In this document: piece after piece, positions 10,936-22,139 of the stretch | How the letters are laid out: each line of letters begins with the position of its first letter | Numbering within the stretch: position 1 is the stretch's first letter | Source: Euonymus europaeus | Taxonomy: Eukaryota; Streptophyta; Magnoliopsida; Celastrales; Celastraceae | Reading direction: 5' to 3' | Assembly: GCA_963580455.1 (NCBI GenBank) | Contig: OY756964.1 | Coordinates: 8,742,001 to 8,806,000, forward strand | Length of the DNA: 64,000 nucleotides | The notes under the pieces: model-generated | The model's database searches: none | Told to the model about the DNA's origin: nothing | What the model saw: only the letters and a program-made list of their open reading frames with translations | Translations under genes and position numbers: made by a program

Positions 10936-12123
10936 ATATTTGAAGAAAGAGATGCATACCTGATTCATGAAGATTGTCTGAACTTGTACTGTTTGAACAA
11001 ACCTGTCAAATGATAAGCAACATGCAACGATGATGCATGCAATGACATATATTGCACAATTATGAATATCTCACTTGGAATGAATGCAATACTCTCAAGT
11101 GTTTCATTTTTCCCTCTTTTTTTGTTTTTTTTTATTGTTTTTGACCAATTTTCTTCAAAAATCATATATGCCCACATTTCTTAATTACAACTTTTTCCAT
11201 TCTTATGCTTCGAATCATTCCTCTGCTAATAATACATATCTCAACCACAGGGTTTTTTTTTCATCCCTTTTTCAGTGTAGGGCACCAACATCCATCGATG
11301 ATCAAAAAGTAATATTCAAATGCACTTATCACGTTTTTTGTCATAACTTTGTCAATGATGAAATTAACAATACGACCATTCACGTCAAATGGAAAACTTC
11401 TTGAAGGATGAATGAGATGTGAAAATGGATGAGCAAAGTCAAAGAAATGAACACTTCGATAAAATTTAATCGAAAATGATGAGTGACGATAGGAAGCTTT
11501 ATTTTGGAGGGGAAGAGGTGATGTCAGAGAAATGAAAAATAGACTGAGCTTTTCCAAGATGAAAATTGTGACAATTCAAAGATTACACCAAAACTGCCCC
11601 AGTTTTGGTGTGCCCTCAATTAACAATGATTAAATCCAATTTGCATCAAATTATATCTGAACCCTTCATTTTTGGCAGCAAAATTCTTCTTTTGATGTAA
11701 TGATAGCGCCAAAAACTGCCTCAGTTTTGGGGCGTGTCTAGGAAGCCAATTATGCATCTTCACCCGTATCACCACAAATCAAATTGATGACCAATCATGA
11801 CACTTTCCAAAGTCCAACAAGTCCATGTCTGAACTGTTATTCTGAACTCCCAATCTGAATTGAATGCATATTTTCTCCTCTTTGTTTTTTTCTTTCCTTT
11901 TCACTTTTCTTCACTGTTGTTTTTTTTTTTCTTTTTTTTGCATTTTTTTTGGTGTGTTTTTGTCCCTAATTTTTGCCTAGAGCGCCCTTTCAGGTTTTCA
12001 CTCCAGCGGGATTTTTTTTTCATAATTATGCAAATGCCTCTATTGAAGACAGTAACTCAATTTATTCATCGTAATCTAAATTTCCAAAAAGATAAACAAC
12101 ACAACGTCTGCAATGTTCCACAA
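10936..12123 (-). other. 3' untranslated region of the Ogre/Tat-type element, with two hairpins
   Basis: No coding sequence is visible. Two similar inverted repeats stand out. At 11586-11610, CACCAAAACTG and its exact complement flank a CCC loop. At about 11707-11734 a related stem with CAAAAACTG and CAGTTTTG flanks CCT. Long T runs (11100-11160, 11880-11950) occupy much of the rest. Confidence 0.7.
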
Positions 12124-13233
12124 TTACTGAAATGATGGAAAATAAAAATTCCCTGACTGAAATCCCAGGTTTTCATGATTTTCCGAAGGATAACAATTCT
12201 GTGGTTGGGCTTGTGTAGTAGAAAACCGCATGGTATGCCTTCCAATATCACTGGACGATTGATTAGGCATGTGTGTCATGGTTCCATGGTTTCCTGCAAT
12301 ATATGTCACTAACAGATCAATACTTTTGGACAAGTGATCCAGACGTGCCTCAATCTGCGTTAACCTTTCAGCTACGTCAGTGGTTCCGGATGATTGAGAA
12401 CGATGAATGGTGGGGGATTCAGCCACAGTAGGAGTCTCTGCAATATCATCACCCTTATATCTTCCAATCATTCTGCGATCAATAGCACATTTCGGATACT
12501 GCACCTCCTCATGCGATGCCCAAAGAACTCCAGCTCTCATGCACAACGTGCAAATCAGAGAGGGCAAACAAAGCCCTATGGTTGTTGTATTGCGACAACT
12601 GTGTACTATGGAATTGTGCAAAATTTTGCCAACATCAATTGATTTTCCATGTAGAATACAATAAAGCAAAATTGCTCTATTTTTGCGGATATCTGTTGCA
12701 TGACTACTTGGCATGAGCTTCGCCCAGATAAATCGCATCCAAGTCCTGCTATTTTTTGTCATAGCAGATGTGGGAAATGAGACTCCCACCCCATTAAATT
12801 TCTTCCAGACGGCTCCTGGCTTACACAACGTACGAATCACTTCATCCAAAATAGTATCAGACTCCAGCAATGCCGAGAAATCGTCATTGACGATATCTGG
12901 AAGATTGTAGACTGCATTGATGGTTTTGCTATCAAATGGGACCATCATACCCCGAACATATACATGTTCATACCCTACAACTGCATTTGCATAAAATTCC
13001 CTTACCACTGGGACAACTGCGGGTTTTGGCTGTGCAACAAAATCCTCCCAACCCCGTTCAGCAATAATTTTTGCAATTGCAGGTTCTGCTGTTAAAGAAG
13101 TTTGCAGACCTCTCTCTGAAATAATTTTTCTCCCTCTTATTGATTCTTGATATTTCCTAACCGCTTCCAGACAGATAAAGCGATTTAGATCAGTCATTTG
13201 AAGGGATTGCTCGAATGGTCTTTTGGTAGCCAT
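12124..13233 (-). CDS. Accessory ORF protein of a Tat-type element (putative plant transposon protein type)
   Basis: An uninterrupted 369-codon frame, ATG at 13233, starting MATKRPFEQSLQMTDLNRF. Residues about 55-260 look like the domain commonly annotated as 'putative plant transposon protein' in plants: REFYANAVVGYEHVYVRG (78-95), then DSKTINAVYNLP, then a helical part around RTWMRFIWAKLMPSSHAT (163-180) and AILLYCILHGKSIDVGKI. Residues 288-312 (AERLTQIEARLDHLSKSID) form a short heptad-like coiled coil. The tail is Ser/Gln/Asn-rich. It is sense-oriented within the 7740-17829 element and is that element's only long frame. The molecular function of the family is unknown to me. Ogre/Tat elements often carry such extra ORFs. 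The open frame suggests selection or recent insertion; the sequence alone cannot separate these. Confidence 0.8.
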   Translation of the reverse strand: MATKRPFEQSLQMTDLNRFICLEAVRKYQESIRGRKIISERGLQTSLTAEPAIAKIIAERGWEDFVAQPKPAVVPVVREFYANAVVGYEHVYVRGMMVPFDSKTINAVYNLPDIVNDDFSALLESDTILDEVIRTLCKPGAVWKKFNGVGVSFPTSAMTKNSRTWMRFIWAKLMPSSHATDIRKNRAILLYCILHGKSIDVGKILHNSIVHSCRNTTTIGLCLPSLICTLCMRAGVLWASHEEVQYPKCAIDRRMIGRYKGDDIAETPTVAESPTIHRSQSSGTTDVAERLTQIEARLDHLSKSIDLLVTYIAGNHGTMTHMPNQSSSDIGRHTMRFSTTQAQPQNCYPSENHENLGFQSGNFYFPSFQ

Positions 13234-15413
13234 AAAGATGAGCTAACTGAGGTGGTTCAAAATTGACCTGTGAAGTGGGAGAAGATCACGAAGGATTTCA
13301 AACAAGGAGTTTTAGCGGTGTAAGAAAAGAGAAAGAATTGGCGGATGGCTTGCTAGTAAAGCTGAGTTGACGGTGAAGGGATGACTCAAAGAGAAAGAAG
13401 ACGAAGTTGGCCAGAAGATTGAAACAACATTGAAGAAGGATTTGAATAAAATGTCATGAAAGAGAGAGATGAGAGGAAAAGTCAGGATTCACGGTTGAGT
13501 AGGTGGAAGAGATTACAAAGAAATGAAACACAAGATGGCTGGAGAGACAAAAAATCATTAAAGAAGAGTTGAATAATTGGCAAAAGAAAGGGACAATGGA
13601 GGAATATTGGAATGCACGCCTGAATTAGCGATAAAGATGGTGAGTGATTGTGAAATATCTCATTTGGCAACCAAAAGATCCACAGACAAAGAAATCACTC
13701 ATTTAACAACAGAACTTGCCTTTACATGGTCAATATCGTAACCTGCGTATATCTGCTCCTCAACTATGCTCATTATTGATGGTATCAATTCAAGTCACCG
13801 TCAGTCTTAATCTCAAAGTCAATGCACACTATCCTCACTATTGCCACCGTTATCAATCAACACGTGGCCACATAACAAAAATAATTATGCACTATCCACT
13901 TGTATGGGAGCCACATATTTCTTTCTGAATTCCTTCCGTAATCTGTTTGGTCTCCTTGTCATTTTCTGAGTCATTTGACCAATATTATTCTCCCCCACTG
14001 TACTTGAGGATTCAAATCTAACATCCCTGTCCGGGTGGCAAAAATCTCCTGATGATATTTCAAATTCATTCTCAATGTCAGAGAAGGATTCAACATTATT
14101 TATTGAGTGCACCCAAAAACTGTTTCATTAGGTTCATCTTTTTCTTTATCATCAATTTCAATCTTGGTGAATGGAATGGTAGAATGTGTGAGATTTGGAA
14201 ATTATGAAAAAATGAAAGAGAATGATTTTGAGAATTTTGAACAAAGAACCTTATTCATGGTGATAATATAGAAAATATGAAATGCTACAACATGCAACAA
14301 CCGCATTGAAACTTCATCAAAGACAATGTAAGGACATGCTCATTACAAAATCCAATAAGTGGTCATGAGCTAGACCACAAATGGTTGTGCATTTAGAGAT
14401 TACTCCTTGAGGCCATTGATAAGATACTGAAAATTTCCAAACTGATCCAGTTATTAAGCTCAAAAACCAATGGGCGAGAAATGATTAGTAGCAGAGTTGA
14501 CTTATTTATTTAACAGCAACATGAAGATTAAACGTCAATGCCCCAATATTATCATTTGCCAATGATTTTTGTTTTTATTATTTTTTTTTTACTTTTTTTT
14601 GTCATTTTTTTTATACCAACTTCATTAATACATGCATGATTGTGAATTTATGTACATCCTATAAACAAATGAACTATTATACATGTGATGGCAATGAATG
14701 ACACATATATAGATGGATAAAACCCAACTAATATATACAAAATAATACAGGAAATGTATATACAGACATGTATGAGGGAAAGAGGGGTATATACATGGGC
14801 ATAACTTTAAATGATGTATGCAAGATAAATACATGAAACATTTATGTACAATCAAAACAATATATGTACGAATCAAAACAAAACATTATATACAGCAAAC
14901 ACAACAATGTATGTACAACAAAATAATATATACAACATCCAAAAGACGTAAGATTAGAAGTAGTTTCCTGTGTCCTATGTCTATGGTCATTGGTTATGGA
15001 CAATCTAGGCTCTCGACTTATCCCCCACCAGTGTCCATTACTGGAATAGCCAGGGTCCCTCTTAACAGAGGAATGGGTCGAGTGAGGATTTTTCGCGAGC
15101 CTGCACGGGGATTGAAATCCCTCGAAGGTCTCGTTCACTTCATCCTCTCCTAAGGGTATTAAGTCCGAGTTGTTGGACTCATGAAAATGGTGTAGTGCAC
15201 GATGTGTGAGGACAATAATAAAAATAAAAAAAAAGCTCACAAAACACAACAATTTTTTTAAAATAATAAGAGAATATCAATAAAAAAACTAGAGAAATAA
15301 AACACCAAATATATTTAAAACAAACAAAATCAAATAATGAGATAAGAAAAGTTAAATTTTGAAGGCCCAACTCACTAGTTTTAAGAAATCTATATACATT
15401 TAAAAACTAGTTT
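13234..15413 (-). other. 5' leader of the Ogre/Tat-type element
   Basis: About 2.2 kb between primer site and accessory ORF. There is no gag. The minus-strand frame 14842-15252 spans sequence seen in Ogre-type leaders (a Gly/Ser-rich peptide with many prolines) but has no domain I recognise, and 13885-14112 is likewise unassigned. The AT-rich stretch 14560-14940 is full of ATGTATATAC-type steps. Confidence 0.5.
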
Positions 15414-15431
15414 TCCCCAGCAGAGTCGCCA
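15414..15431 (-). promoter_or_regulatory. Primer-binding site, Arg tRNA type
   Basis: Minus-strand TGGCGACTCTGCTGGGGA, two bases after the 5' LTR end. This is the site typical of Ogre and related Tat elements. Confidence 0.88.
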
Positions 15432-15433
15432 GT

Positions 15434-17829
15434 TGTCGCAACCGGTTTTGCGAGAGAAATTTTAAAGGAGAGTCGCCACCAATTGTAATAGGTGCAATTG
15501 GCCACCAATTAAAAAAATAATTTGGTCTGCGAAAATCCAGAAAAATGGGTAAGTGAGTTTGTTACGTATGGGGAAGGTGTGAGGCACCCCACAACGTCTG
15601 TTTTAAAAACAGTTGCAAATTTAACTTTTATTATCTCATTAAATGGTTAAGAAAGTCAAATGTTATATTTTAACAAAAAATATATACATGAGGTACGATA
15701 ATTAGACATGATATAAAAACTATATTGAGAGTCTAATATTAAGGTTCATGGGGCTCTTACATCCAATGGTCAAGTGTACATGAAACACTCTCACCTCAAG
15801 AATTTTGTATGAAGGTGCATCCAATGCATTCCTCAAATTAATTCTGTCGTCGGTTAAGACTTTCGATATAATTTTTATACATATAAAATATACAATATAA
15901 ATGCTTTAAAAATATTCTCTCCATCCAATGGATGAGAATTTCATAAAATTTTATCCTCAAGAATCCTTTTGGGATAACATCCAATGCTTCTCCGTTTGGT
16001 TCCGTCGTCGGACATTTGGCGGGTTGAATATAGAAAATCGTATGATCTGATTCTTTTAAAATTATTTAAATATATACATTCTAAAATAAATTATGAAATT
16101 AAAATTTTAAATATGCTTATTAATCTAATTAATATTTACACATATCATTATTTATTTTATTATATTTTAACATTTTTATATGGATCCAAAATCCCAACCC
16201 AACCTAATACTAAAACCCAGAACATAAAACTCATACAAATCTCAGAATTACCAACAGGCCCAATGTTCAATATAGCCCAAAACCTAACACAAAAGACAAA
16301 CCAACTTCAAAATTGTGCCCAAATCAAAACACAAGCCCGGACCCGGCCCAAAACAAATCCAAACTAAACCTGGCCCAAAAACACAACAAACAAAAACCTC
16401 AAACCCATAAATAAACAAAACCAAAACCAAAACCAAAACAAAAAAATATTCCAAAATCCGGCCCAAAATAATACAATCAGAGGCCCAAAACAGAAACCGA
16501 AACCCCTAACCATCTAAAACAAACCCAAAACAGATCCAGGCCAAAACAGATCCAGGCCCCGCCCATTACTGTGCTTCTTCCTTCTCCACTGGCAGTCGGC
16601 ACCAGCAACATCGACCGGAGACTGCCGTCCCCTCCGTCCGTCGAACCTGCAAACAAAGAAACAGAGCAGCAAACCAGCAAAACCAGATCCAAAAATCCAC
16701 AATAACAAGCATAATTGGTACAGATTTAAACAATAAAAGAACTTTAAATACAAGATTGAAACTACCTCGGGTTCCCCTCCGGATCTTTTCTTCTTCAAAG
16801 TCTCTGGATTTGCATTCCTCTGCCGTGCTTCCTTACCTTCTCGAACGACAATCGGACCGTTCAGAATAAAGTTGCAGGTATTACGAAGCTACTATCCAAA
16901 TTTCACTTCGATCGGACCACGGATCGGCCCCCGATCGTTGATTGCAAAACCTGTGCGCAGTGTCTCTTCTCCCCAGAATTGCAGTCACTTTCTATCAGTA
17001 ACTGGAGTAGATAGACACCTTCAAATGGCAATCGCACCGATCAGAATAAAGCTCCAAGTGTTGTGAAGCTACTGTCCAAATTTCACTTCGATCGGACCAC
17101 GGATCGTTCCCCGATCATTCCGTCCAGAAAACTGGTGCAGCACCCCTAAATCCACTCTCCTCCGAAATTCCTCCCAAAAAACCAACCCCCAAATTCCTCC
17201 AAAAACAACCCAAAAACAGCCCCGAAATTCCTCTCCAAAAAACCCCCAAAAAACAGCAACTCTCCTCCCTTTTATAACCAAAAAAAGAATCAATCCCCCC
17301 AAAATCAACAAATCCGGCTCTTAAGGTCTTCATCCTTGAATTTCAGCCTCTCTCTCTCTCTCCTGTCTCTGTCGGCCGCCCCTCTCTTTTAGGTGAGTTC
17401 TTGACTTCCTCCAGCCGGCGCCTCCCCTTCCTCCAAAAGCTTTTTCTTTTTTTCTTTCATTAAGTCATTTAGGGTTAGGTATTTGGTGGTGGGCTGGGCC
17501 GGTCCAGGTGGGTCAAATAGGATTTTGGGCCTTTGGGTTTTTGGGGTTTATTTTAGAGATGGGCTTAATTGGGTAATGGGTTAGTTGTAGGCATTTGGGC
17601 TGGGCTTGGTTGGGTTATTTAGTGTTTGGGTAGGTTAATTTGGGCTTTAGGCATTCTTGGGTAGTAATTGGATTGATATTTTTTGTTGTGAGCAATTAGG
17701 CTAATATATGGCTTATTTGGGCCAACTTGGGTAAATTAGGAAATATTTTTTTTGTTTTCTTTTTCAATATTTTTATTTCATTTTTATATTTTAAAAAAAA
17801 AACTTTCCGGACAAAAATGGGGTACTACA
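15434..17829 (-). repeat. 5' LTR of the Ogre/Tat-type element
   Basis: 2396 bases in the same orientation as 7740-10124. It drives transcription on the minus strand toward the accessory ORF. Confidence 0.93.
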
Positions 17830-18785
17830 ATGTGTTTATTGTTAAATGGCTAATCCGTTCATAAAATTGAAAAGATCATGTTATTAGTCATACATTGTTT
17901 TCACAAAATCTCTACTTGCAAAGTTTGATTGACATAATGCTTGAGATTTGTCTTGATAGGTCTATTGAACAATTCTTTGGGAAACTTGATGCAAGTAATT
18001 CAAATGGAAAGGGCTACGTCAAAGGTATTGAAAAAAAAATATGTATCTCTTGAAATAAAGGGAGCTACCTAATGTTAGAAGGTATGTATCTTTTGAAATA
18101 AAGAGAGCTACTTAAGCTTGACTGTGAAAGCCGCCATGAATTTAAAACTTTCACCTCTTGAAATAAAGGGGTTAATCTTATATGTTGCTTGCATGTACAT
18201 AAAAATACCAAAGGATCTTGATTTGACAACCTATGAATAGTCAATCTCTTACATTATGTTTTATCTTGATCTAACAAGTTTATGAGATTCACACATAAAT
18301 GCACAAGAACGAATAACATGCATCAAATTTCAAGGATATGATGAGAGAGTAGTAACTCCATTTCTTGAACACATCTTTTGGTAACTCTTCCTTATCATTG
18401 TTTAATTCTTTTGATTGAGTATCAAGATCTAAAAGTTCCATCCTTGAAACCAATTTCTCTTAATTTCCTATTTTATTTGGATTCACTTTTATGTGTTTTA
18501 ATTCTTTGGGATGGCCTAGTTATGTTCTAGGTGGAAATATTTTTCAAGTATGTAAGCCAAGTGAGAAGTAAGCTACAATGTAATCTCAAATACCTCATTT
18601 TCATAGAAATTTTACAGAGCTCATTTTTGGCAATTTGTGGGATTTTGAGGGGGAGATAACATAATGAGGGGGAGTTGTTTGAACATGTGCTCATGATATT
18701 ATGTTTGATTTTTTGTTGTTTGCATATGATATATGATTGTTTTGTTGTGTAGCTATTTTGATCCCACAATTGTCAAGGGGGAGAT
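17830..18785 (+). other. 3' internal region of the copia derivative with polypurine tract
   Basis: Non-coding remainder of the 4242-19683 element downstream of the Ogre/Tat-type insertion. Around 18010-18180 the string TCTTGAAATAAAG(A/G)G(A/G)GCTAC recurs about three times. The end, AAGGGGGAGAT at about 18775-18785, is the polypurine tract abutting the 3' LTR. Confidence 0.75.
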
Positions 18786-19683
18786 TGTTGGTTTTTAATT
18801 TATAAATCTAATTGACAATTGTGAGATATATTTAACCAATTGAATTTTGTGATAATTGGGTGCTGCAGAGCAGTGAAGTAAGTTACTCCGGTATGTGAAG
18901 TAAGTTACTTCATCTGCACGGGCTTAAAGATTTTAACGCGTGGGCTTTTAATTTTAATGACATGTAGTGTTTTATTGTTAATGGACTGTCTTATATAGAT
19001 AGGATAGGAAGTCTATTCATGTATGGATAACCATATAAGAGTTATATTGTGAGTTAAACATGTAACTACCATGGATTATCTTTGATTATTCCTATATTAT
19101 CAATTCCTATATTGGATGTGTGTGACTTATCTCTTCAGGTGATAGAATGCTCAGAGTTCTGGTGGGAGAAGAAGTCTTCATAATCAAGACAAGCTGATCT
19201 TATATATATATTCCATGCACGTTGGTTTTAATTTTTGACCGAAATTATCTTTGAGAGAGTCTTGAGCGTGTGTTGGGTTTTTGGAAAAACAAATCACTTC
19301 TTATTTCATGTGTGATATTGAGTGTTTAAATGAGTGATTTGTAGTGAGGATATTTGTATTGGTGATTATCATTTGAGAGTTTCTTATTTGTTAAGACTCT
19401 TGAGGGATTCGAGAGTGGACTCTACCTTGTTGAGGTTGAGAAGAGGTTGAAGCAATACACTGAATGGGAGGGATGAGCGATGTCTTTAGTTCTAAGATAG
19501 GGTTGTAACTCCTGATTCGTTTTAGTGGATTGTTCCTCAAGGTTAGTCGCTCATAGACTCGAGGTTTTTCCCAGGTTGGGTTTTCCTCGTAAAATTCTTG
19601 GTGTTTGATTTTTGTTTATTTTTCCGCAATTTTAATTTCCATATTTGTTGGCTAACGATCTTGGTGAGAAACACCAATTCTCA
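18786..19683 (+). repeat. 3' LTR of the copia derivative
   Basis: 898 bases; partner of 4242-5136, followed by AATAG of the presumed target duplication. Confidence 0.92.
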
Positions 19684-19688
19684 AATAG

Positions 19689-20290
19689 GATCATCACCAT
19701 GATCTACATCTCCATGAATAAACAACTGTTGTGTATCATGAAACAAGTTATACAGTGCTAGAGGATGGATAACTCTACAAGATTTTCTAGGAGTTTTTGT
19801 GATGATACTACTTGCATCATGGGATTCTTGAATATGATCTTGATCACTTAGTGGAATATCATTTTTTTTATCCCTTTCCTAATACCTCCATTAGGAATAA
19901 ACTATTTTTTCTAGAAAAATGACAACTCTACTAATCACTATCCTATGATGAGTGGGAATATAGAAATAGTATCCCAAAATTTCCTTTGGATATCCTACAA
20001 ATTTACCTTGTTCAGATCTAGCCTCTAATTTATTTGTTTGCAGCTTTTTGATATAAGCTGGACAACCCCAAATCCTAACATGTTTAAGACATAGAGCCCA
20101 CCAACCCATATCTCATATGGCGTCTTAGGAATAAATTTAGAGGGAATTTTGTTCAGCAAATAAGTTGCAGTCAGATGACAGTAACCTCATAGTGAAATGG
20201 GTAAATCTGTATACATCATCATTGAACGTACCATGTCTAACAAAGTATGGTTTCTCCTTTTAGATACATCATTCAGCTGTGGTGTTATTG
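19689..20290 (-). pseudogene. Copia integrase fragment, other half of the pol gene at 3855-4236
   Basis: Minus-strand frames give MGWWALCLKHVRIWGCPAY..KLEARSEQGKFVGYP and GYYFYIPTHHRIVISR (19891-20109), the copia region just after the integrase core. Upstream (20130-20285) come blocks of the core itself, ending at ITPQLN, the counterpart of the GTPQQNG motif before the third catalytic residue. At 20290 it is cut by an LTR fragment. Several stops and shifts are present. The plus-strand copia element at 4242-19683 separates it from its reverse transcriptase half. Confidence 0.8.
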
Positions 20291-20292
20291 GA

Positions 20293-21441
20293 GGAAATCC
20301 TTGGCCGAGGTTACATGATTAATGAAAAGGTATTTTCATCAATTATTTGTTTGTCAATAAATTATTGGATCTGACATATAATTGAGTTAGTGGATTTGAC
20401 GGATATCCATGATCCTCACTCAATTGGGATATTGTACAGTGGAAGGATTCAATTACATGGTAATTGTAATTAAAGGTTTATATGAAAGTATTCATCACTG
20501 ATTGGGTAGATTTCACTCGTGATTTATAAGAAATGTTTAAAAATTGTTTTAATTAATATCAAAGAGCTTGATATTATTCTTATTGCTAATTGATAATGAA
20601 CCTAGAAAGTCACAATTAAAGGAATCACATGAAATTTGTTTCAGCTAAGGCTGGAAAGAGAATTGTGTAAATTCGATAATTTACATGAGATGGAAATAAT
20701 CGAATTATTGATTGAATGATGTTTATTGTAAACAGGGTTGGATCCGATTAATTAATGGACACTGCTAACACATTAGTCCTTAATTAGACATATTAGTCCT
20801 TATTCAATTAATGGGCATTGGTTGAAAAATTAGTTGGCAACCAAAAATGGTTGCCGATACTTTCATTCTTAAAAGTAGGACTTCCAAAAGTGGAAAGCTA
20901 TGTAATATCCACAAAAATTGAGAAAATGAAGTTTTTGCTATTTTTGGAAAAATTTTCCAAAATTTCTTATTTAGCTAGTGGCCCGGTTTATAATAAACCT
21001 TTTATTAAATTAATAATTTGATTATTTCATCTCATGTAAATAATCGAATTCACACATTTCTCATTTTCAACCTTAGTTGAACAATTTCCGTGATTCTTTA
21101 TGTGTGACTTTTTAGGTTAATTATCAATTAGCAATAAGAATAATATTAAACTCTTTGATATTAATTAAAATACCTTTTAATTATTTCTTATAAATCACGA
21201 GTGATGCCTAACAACATATCGTGACCACCCAATCAATGATAAATACTTTCATATGAATCTTTAATTACGATTACCATGTAATTGAATCATTCCACGGTAC
21301 AATATCCCAATAGAGTGAGGATCATGAATATCCATCAAATTCACTAACTCAATTATATGTCAGATCTAATAATTTATTGACAAACAAATAATTAATGAAA
21401 ACACCTTTTCATTAATCATCTAACATTGGCCAAGGATTTCC
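20293..21441. repeat. Long inverted repeat made of two head-to-head LTR fragments
   Basis: The left arm 20293-20738 (GGAAATCCTTGGCC...) is the reverse complement of the right arm about 20985-21441 (...GGCCAAGGATTTCC), with frequent substitutions. The 246-base spacer holds further LTR sequence in plus orientation (TGCTAACACATTAG, also seen inverted near 3370). The third copy at 3400-3852 matches the right arm in orientation. A transcript through both arms would fold into a hairpin of about 440 base pairs. Confidence 0.85.
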
Positions 21442-22139
21442 CGTGTCAATAAATATATGGATCACATAGGATATTCTCCTCGTTTATTTGAAGGCGATGG
21501 ATCCCTTATTAATTGCACACAAGTCTCCATACATAACTAATCGAATCAATCGAATGTCAATATTTATTCAATGAATAAATATTTTTCACATTGACAAAAT
21601 TCGATCGCCCATATACAAGACTACTATGTCATCTCAGGTTTAAGGATTACTTACACAACCGTAAATAAATAATAAATCATTGACAATGAAATAAACCCCC
21701 AGTGATTCATTAGCAAGTCACGTTCGAAACATTTATTCAACAATAAATCTTCTATATTTTTTATTCTAATATCTCATATTAGATTGCATGTAACTCAAAA
21801 CCCTATCATCATAGGAAACAAACAGTATGCTGATCTTTCGAATTATTATTGTCCAATTAATAATTCTACTATCATGAACATAATTTAAGATATTTATACT
21901 AGAGATCACTCGTTATTCATATTCTTAACTCTTGAGAATGAGGTTTATAACAAATATCTATGAAAATATTTAACATAACTAATAATTATATTAAATACAT
22001 AAATAACTTTCATTCAATATTCAAGCTCATATAGTGCTATTATAATATAGGTTTCAAATACAACCATATAAATTTGCTATACGTAAGCTCAGACAGAGTT
22101 TGAGCATATTAGTAAGCTTTGTTATGTTTGGACCTTAAC
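20985..22139 (-). mobile_element. LTR (5' part) of the old minus-strand copia element
   Basis: Minus-strand sequence beginning TGTTAAGGTCCAAACATAAC at about 2213x and running to the inverted-repeat junction near 20985. Its 21000-21430 part matches the LTR fragment at 3400-3852. The start is inferred from the TGTT end; the other end is lost at the junction. Confidence 0.6.

Larger units (their letters stand above)
7740..17829 (-). mobile_element. Ogre/Tat-type non-autonomous LTR retrotransposon
   Basis: A 10.1-kb minus-strand element. LTRs at 15434-17829 (5') and 7740-10124 (3') run TGTAGTACCCC...GGTTGCGACA. The primer site 15414-15431 reads TGGCGACTCTGCTGGGGA on the minus strand, the Arg-tRNA-type site of Ogre/Tat elements. 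A polypurine tract AAAGGGGGGCAGC precedes the 3' LTR. Flanks ATGTA (7735-7739) and ATGTG (17830-17834) match at 4 of 5. The interior (10141-15413) has one long frame, the accessory ORF 12124-13233, and no trace of gag, protease, reverse transcriptase or integrase. It therefore depends on another element's enzymes. The near-identical LTRs indicate a fairly recent insertion. Confidence 0.9.
4242..19683 (+). mobile_element. Ty1/copia deletion derivative, interrupted by an Ogre/Tat-type element
   Basis: Two direct LTRs (4242-5136 and 18786-19683) are nearly identical, start TGTTGGTTTTTAA and end ACCAATTCTCA. A Met-tRNA-type primer site follows the first and a polypurine tract AAGGGGGAGAT precedes the second. 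Flanking pentamers AGTAG (4237-4241) and AATAG (19684-19688) match at 4 of 5, fitting a decayed target duplication. Without the nested element at 7740-17829 the copy is about 5.35 kb and holds gag plus a C-terminal scrap of RNase H. Protease, integrase and reverse transcriptase are absent, so any movement needed proteins from a relative. It interrupts an older minus-strand copia pol gene. Confidence 0.9.

Noticed and set aside
14842..15252. 136-codon minus-strand frame in the Ogre/Tat-type leader
   Set aside because: No recognised domain; it ends in very AT-rich sequence. Kept only as part of the leader.
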